A DNA stretch of 7,137 nt, taken from an uncultured Anaerolineaceae bacterium. GTDB taxonomy: Bacteria; Chloroflexota; Anaerolineae; Anaerolineales; Anaerolineaceae. Shown in pieces: positions 5,196 to 7,137 of this stretch. The stretch lies in assembly GCA_937890875.1 (NCBI GenBank), contig CALAEB010000469.1, forward strand, positions 1 through 7,137, given 5' to 3'. A model generated the notes under the pieces. It did no database searches. It was not told the origin of the DNA and was given only the letters and a program-made list of their open reading frames with translations. Both the position numbers and the translations under genes were made by a program. Position 1 is the stretch's first letter. The number at the start of each line of letters is the position of its first letter.

Positions 5196-5540
5196 TCAGG
5201 ATTCATCGCGGGATACCTTGACTGTTAATATGCCTTCTGCATAAGTCACACTAACTTCATCGATCATCGCCGCTACCAGCGTGAGGTTGGATCCCAGCTC
5301 GGATTCGCCGCCCAGGTACCAATAATTCTGTTCGAGTTCACGTCTGCGGGGATACTGAAGCGCTTCCCTAAATTCCTCCAATTTTGTCAAATCGATATCG
5401 GGGATTTCTGCGTTAATAACTATGTGGCTGGTCAGAAGTCCGGGGTCCAAGTCGATCTGAAAACTTTTCCCGCCAAGCGTGTGGCAGAATGAAAGCAGAT
5501 TGGCCAGAATACGCATGTTTTTTTCAAATATTTGCCTCAT
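5196..5540 (-). CDS. Uncharacterised 114-residue protein, partner of the DUF1576 gene
   Basis: I do not recognise a named family. The protein looks soluble: a helical start (residues 1-20), a strand region with LLTSHIVINAEIPDIDL, a charged helix ending in PRRRELEQNYWYLGGESE, and a C-terminal strand pair with IDEVSVTYAEGILTVKVSR. There is no signal peptide, membrane helix or evident catalytic motif. The ATG at 5540 is chosen because AAAGGAG lies exactly seven bases upstream. The open frame continues to 5612, but that extension would overlap the DUF1576 gene far more and has no better site. The start lies inside the end of the DUF1576 gene (17-base overlap, different frame), so the two are almost certainly co-transcribed and translationally coupled. 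A role as cytosolic partner or regulator of the membrane protein is inference. Confidence 0.8.
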   Translation of the reverse strand: MRQIFEKNMRILANLLSFCHTLGGKSFQIDLDPGLLTSHIVINAEIPDIDLTKLEEFREALQYPRRRELEQNYWYLGGESELGSNLTLVAAMIDEVSVTYAEGILTVKVSRDES

Positions 5541-6804
5541 CCTCTTTCTCCTTTCGAAACACGGTGATGAGCGGTAACAGGAACATGACCACAAATCCGG
5601 CCGCAAAGCCATTGTTGTATAAGTTAAGCCCGTTGCACAAATAACTTACATGGTGTACCAACCGCACATGCAAAAAACCTGCCAAAATTCCCCAAAGGAT
5701 GCCGAATTGCCCGGAAATGGGGGCGAGACAAGTGGAAAAAAGGATCGCCAGCATACTGGAAGGGGAAGTGAAATCCCATCTTCCCAGCCAGCTTGACAGA
5801 ATGGCGCCGAACAGCACAGGTGATATATTGCGAAGATGCTTCCCGAAGCAGCCAAAGCCTGTGATGGTCAGTATACCACCGATGGTTGGGCCGTTTAACT
5901 CGCCGCCTGCGACTAAAACCAATGTGGTTGAGAATATGCACAGAAGCGCCATATTGACATAAACGCTGTTGGAATAAAGCAGATAATAATCCGTGACCAG
6001 ACGGCCGGAATGACGGACCAGCTTTTCCAGATTCAGCGCGATTTCATGCCGGCTGCACGAAACAAAACCGATGGTCAAAAGAAGCGCCGAAAGCGCATAC
6101 AGAAAAACGGCCATCTGTAAATTATGCCCGCTGGCCCAATAAAGTGACGTCGGCACGGTGATGCCGAGGCTGTTCAGGCTGGCCATGAATATCGTTGAAA
6201 TCAACCCGCCCGCGAACCCCATGTTGTACAGGTTATATCCGCCGTGTACACGGACGACATAAGCGGCAACTGAAGGAAAGATAAACCCGATCCCCAATCC
6301 GCAGGCGGCGCCGGAGATCCATCCGCCGAAAGAACCGGCGGAACTGCCTAAAATATCAGTTAGCGCAATTTCGCTGACGATGGGCGCCAGCGTTGCGGAC
6401 ATCAGCGCTGTGAGTGAATAATTCGAAAAAGGTTCCCGACGCGCATGCGAATACAGCCAGACGCCTGCCATGAGCGGCAACATGTTCAGGATATTTTTGC
6501 CGAAGAGCGCAAAGCCGATGTTGAGCCAGATTGCCATGATGATGGCGCCGTTCGGAGTCACGCGCGAGACCTTCATCATTGTGATCCCCATTGCTCCGGC
6601 AAGTGCCGCGTTGATCAGTGCCGCGCCCGGTCCGCCGAGATCAACATAGTCGGTGATCAGGATTCCGCGCGATGTGAATATCTGCCTCATCCCATTTGCA
6701 ATATTGGAAGAGGTGTCGAATAGAAAAGCGAAAACAACAAAAAGCAAATCGACAGAAATCAATACTATATAGGGGTCGTTCCACTTTTTCCGTATAAACG
6801 TCAT
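5524..6804 (-). CDS. DUF1576 family polytopic membrane protein with internal duplication
   Basis: This 426-residue hydrophobic protein has about ten to twelve membrane segments and matches the DUF1576 family by its paired motifs. It is an internal duplication: FGKNILNMLPLMAGVWL (101-117) answers FGKHLRNISPVLFGAIL (320-336), LAPIVSEI (139-146) answers LAPISGQF (360-367), and NLYNMGFAGG (191-200) answers NLYNNGFAAG (394-403). Repeats of this kind with conserved Asn, Tyr and Gly in membrane loops suggest an inverted- or tandem-repeat transporter or channel fold, but the substrate is unknown and nothing nearby reveals it. The C-terminus is a charged cytosolic tail (RKEKEDEANI). The ATG at 6804 has a modest AGGGA four bases upstream and no earlier in-frame ATG. 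Length is what I expect for the family. It heads a two-gene unit. Confidence 0.85.
   Translation of the reverse strand: MTFIRKKWNDPYIVLISVDLLFVVFAFLFDTSSNIANGMRQIFTSRGILITDYVDLGGPGAALINAALAGAMGITMMKVSRVTPNGAIIMAIWLNIGFALFGKNILNMLPLMAGVWLYSHARREPFSNYSLTALMSATLAPIVSEIALTDILGSSAGSFGGWISGAACGLGIGFIFPSVAAYVVRVHGGYNLYNMGFAGGLISTIFMASLNSLGITVPTSLYWASGHNLQMAVFLYALSALLLTIGFVSCSRHEIALNLEKLVRHSGRLVTDYYLLYSNSVYVNMALLCIFSTTLVLVAGGELNGPTIGGILTITGFGCFGKHLRNISPVLFGAILSSWLGRWDFTSPSSMLAILFSTCLAPISGQFGILWGILAGFLHVRLVHHVSYLCNGLNLYNNGFAAGFVVMFLLPLITVFRKEKEDEANI
5541..5554 (-). promoter_or_regulatory. Ribosome binding site that fixes the 5540 start
   Basis: AAAGGAG (5554-5548 on the minus strand) is followed by seven bases and ATG. 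It lies inside the last codons of the DUF1576 gene, which supports translational coupling. Confidence 0.75.
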
Positions 6805-6821
6805 TAAGTCCCTGTCCCGGA

Positions 6822-6837
6822 AAAGTCCGCGGACTTT
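6822..6837. promoter_or_regulatory. 16-bp perfect palindrome in the DUF1576 leader, possible operator
   Basis: AAAGTCCGCGGACTTT is its own reverse complement and lies 17 bases upstream of the DUF1576 start, between the putative promoter and the ribosome binding site. It could be a repressor site. As RNA it could also form a small stem followed by a run of U. No regulator gene is linked to it here. Confidence 0.4.
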
Positions 6838-6917
6838 GTTCCGTGGTGTGTCTATCTATGTGGTTTTGCAGACCATACCCTAACATCATTTTTCAGGGGG
6901 AGCCATCCGCTTTCTGC

Positions 6918-6947
6918 ATTATATCAAATGTATAGTTATTTATTATA
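6918..6947 (-). promoter_or_regulatory. AT-rich promoter-like region for the DUF1576 unit
   Basis: Two perfect TATAAT hexamers occur on the minus strand, at 6923-6918 and 6947-6942, in very AT-rich sequence. The first is preceded by TTGA without a clear -35. The second has TTGAAT at a long 19-base spacing. One of these probably drives the DUF1576 gene with a leader of roughly 105-130 bases. Confidence 0.35.
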
Positions 6948-6985
6948 AAAATAATTATTGCGAATAATTCAAAATATGCGTCTGC

Positions 6986-7022
6986 CCCGAATAAAACGGT
7001 GAAACACAGCGTTTTATTCGGG
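6986..7022 (-). terminator. 13-bp perfect stem-loop, probable transcript end of the gene to the right
   Basis: CCCGAATAAAACG (6986-6998) and CGTTTTATTCGGG (7010-7022) pair perfectly around an 11-base loop. It lies between the possible end of a minus-strand gene and the DUF1576 promoter region. No T-run follows on either strand, so it is not a textbook intrinsic terminator and could instead act as an mRNA 3' end stabiliser or a protein-binding dyad. Confidence 0.5.
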
Positions 7023-7137
7023 ATTGTCGGCTGATTGAAGGGCATTGGCCGGTAACTCCGGATCGCATGCCCGATTTGATATTTCCTGAATTTCCGGCCT
7101 GGTCCAAGCAATAGGCCCCAGTAGAGCGCAGGATATC
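7014..7137 (-). CDS. Possible C-terminal end of an unidentified minus-strand gene (partial)
   Basis: A frame open from the window edge encodes about 40 residues ending in LPANALQSADNPE and a TAA at 7016-7014. The stop lies inside the first stem arm of the hairpin at 6986-7022, an arrangement common at gene ends. The other two minus-strand frames are also open here, so the frame choice rests on the stop-in-hairpin position and a plausible residue mix. No family is recognisable. The gene may instead start in another frame, or the region may be non-coding. Confidence 0.35.
   Translation of the reverse strand, partial: ISCALLGPIAWTRPEIQEISNRACDPELPANALQSADNPE

Noticed and set aside
5541..5612. 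N-terminal extension of the 114-residue protein to 5612
   Set aside because: It lies inside the DUF1576 coding sequence in another frame. AAAGGAG seven bases before the ATG at 5540 fixes the shorter start.
6893..7111. 72-residue minus-strand open frame
   Set aside because: It begins at a TTG without a ribosome binding site and runs through the hairpin and the AT-rich promoter region. Its second half is just translated A/T.

Overview
The window holds two unrelated minus-strand gene groups separated by a repeat-rich gap. The genes have mid-range G+C (judged by eye) and good Shine-Dalgarno sites, two of them in front of TTG starts. The family mix (CsoR, two-HMA CopA, DUF2318, DUF1576) suggests an anaerobic bacterium, most likely Bacillota (Clostridia-like). 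Chloroflexota (Anaerolineae) cannot be excluded, and no rRNA or other marker gene settles it.

Copper group (1-4735, all on the minus strand, read from right to left). First comes a 597-residue membrane protein that fuses a heavy-metal-associated (HMA) domain, a TauE/SafE/DsbD-type membrane core and two tandem cupredoxin-like domains. Next is a CsoR-type copper repressor (2276-2617), with a near-consensus promoter whose predicted start site lies inside a C-rich/G-rich CsoR-type operator. Then comes a membrane-anchored DUF2318 protein with five conserved cysteines (1558-2103). Last is the N-terminal 461 residues of a CopA copper-exporting P1B-ATPase, cut by the window edge just before the expected CPC motif. 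Together they read as copper sensing (CsoR), export (CopA) and membrane or extracytoplasmic copper handling (HMA-TauE-cupredoxin and, by inference, DUF2318).

Uncharacterised pair (5196-6804, minus strand). An internally duplicated DUF1576 membrane protein overlaps by 17 bases a 114-residue soluble protein that I do not recognise. A 16-bp perfect palindrome and AT-rich promoter-like sequence lie upstream. Beyond them is a hairpin and what may be the last 41 codons of another minus-strand gene (7014-7137).

Intergenic repeats. The gap 4736-5195 contains two miniature inverted-repeat transposable elements (MITEs) of 124 and 127 bp. They share terminal inverted repeats of the form CAGCAATTCGAAA and a long internal hairpin, and each is flanked by a 9-bp target duplication (9/9 identical for one, 8/9 for the other). 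A 44-bp derivative lies at 2800-2843, and two decayed relics lie at about 1500-1550 and 2144-2206, so every gap inside the copper group has been hit. This family is the least expected thing in the window; I do not recognise it as a named element.
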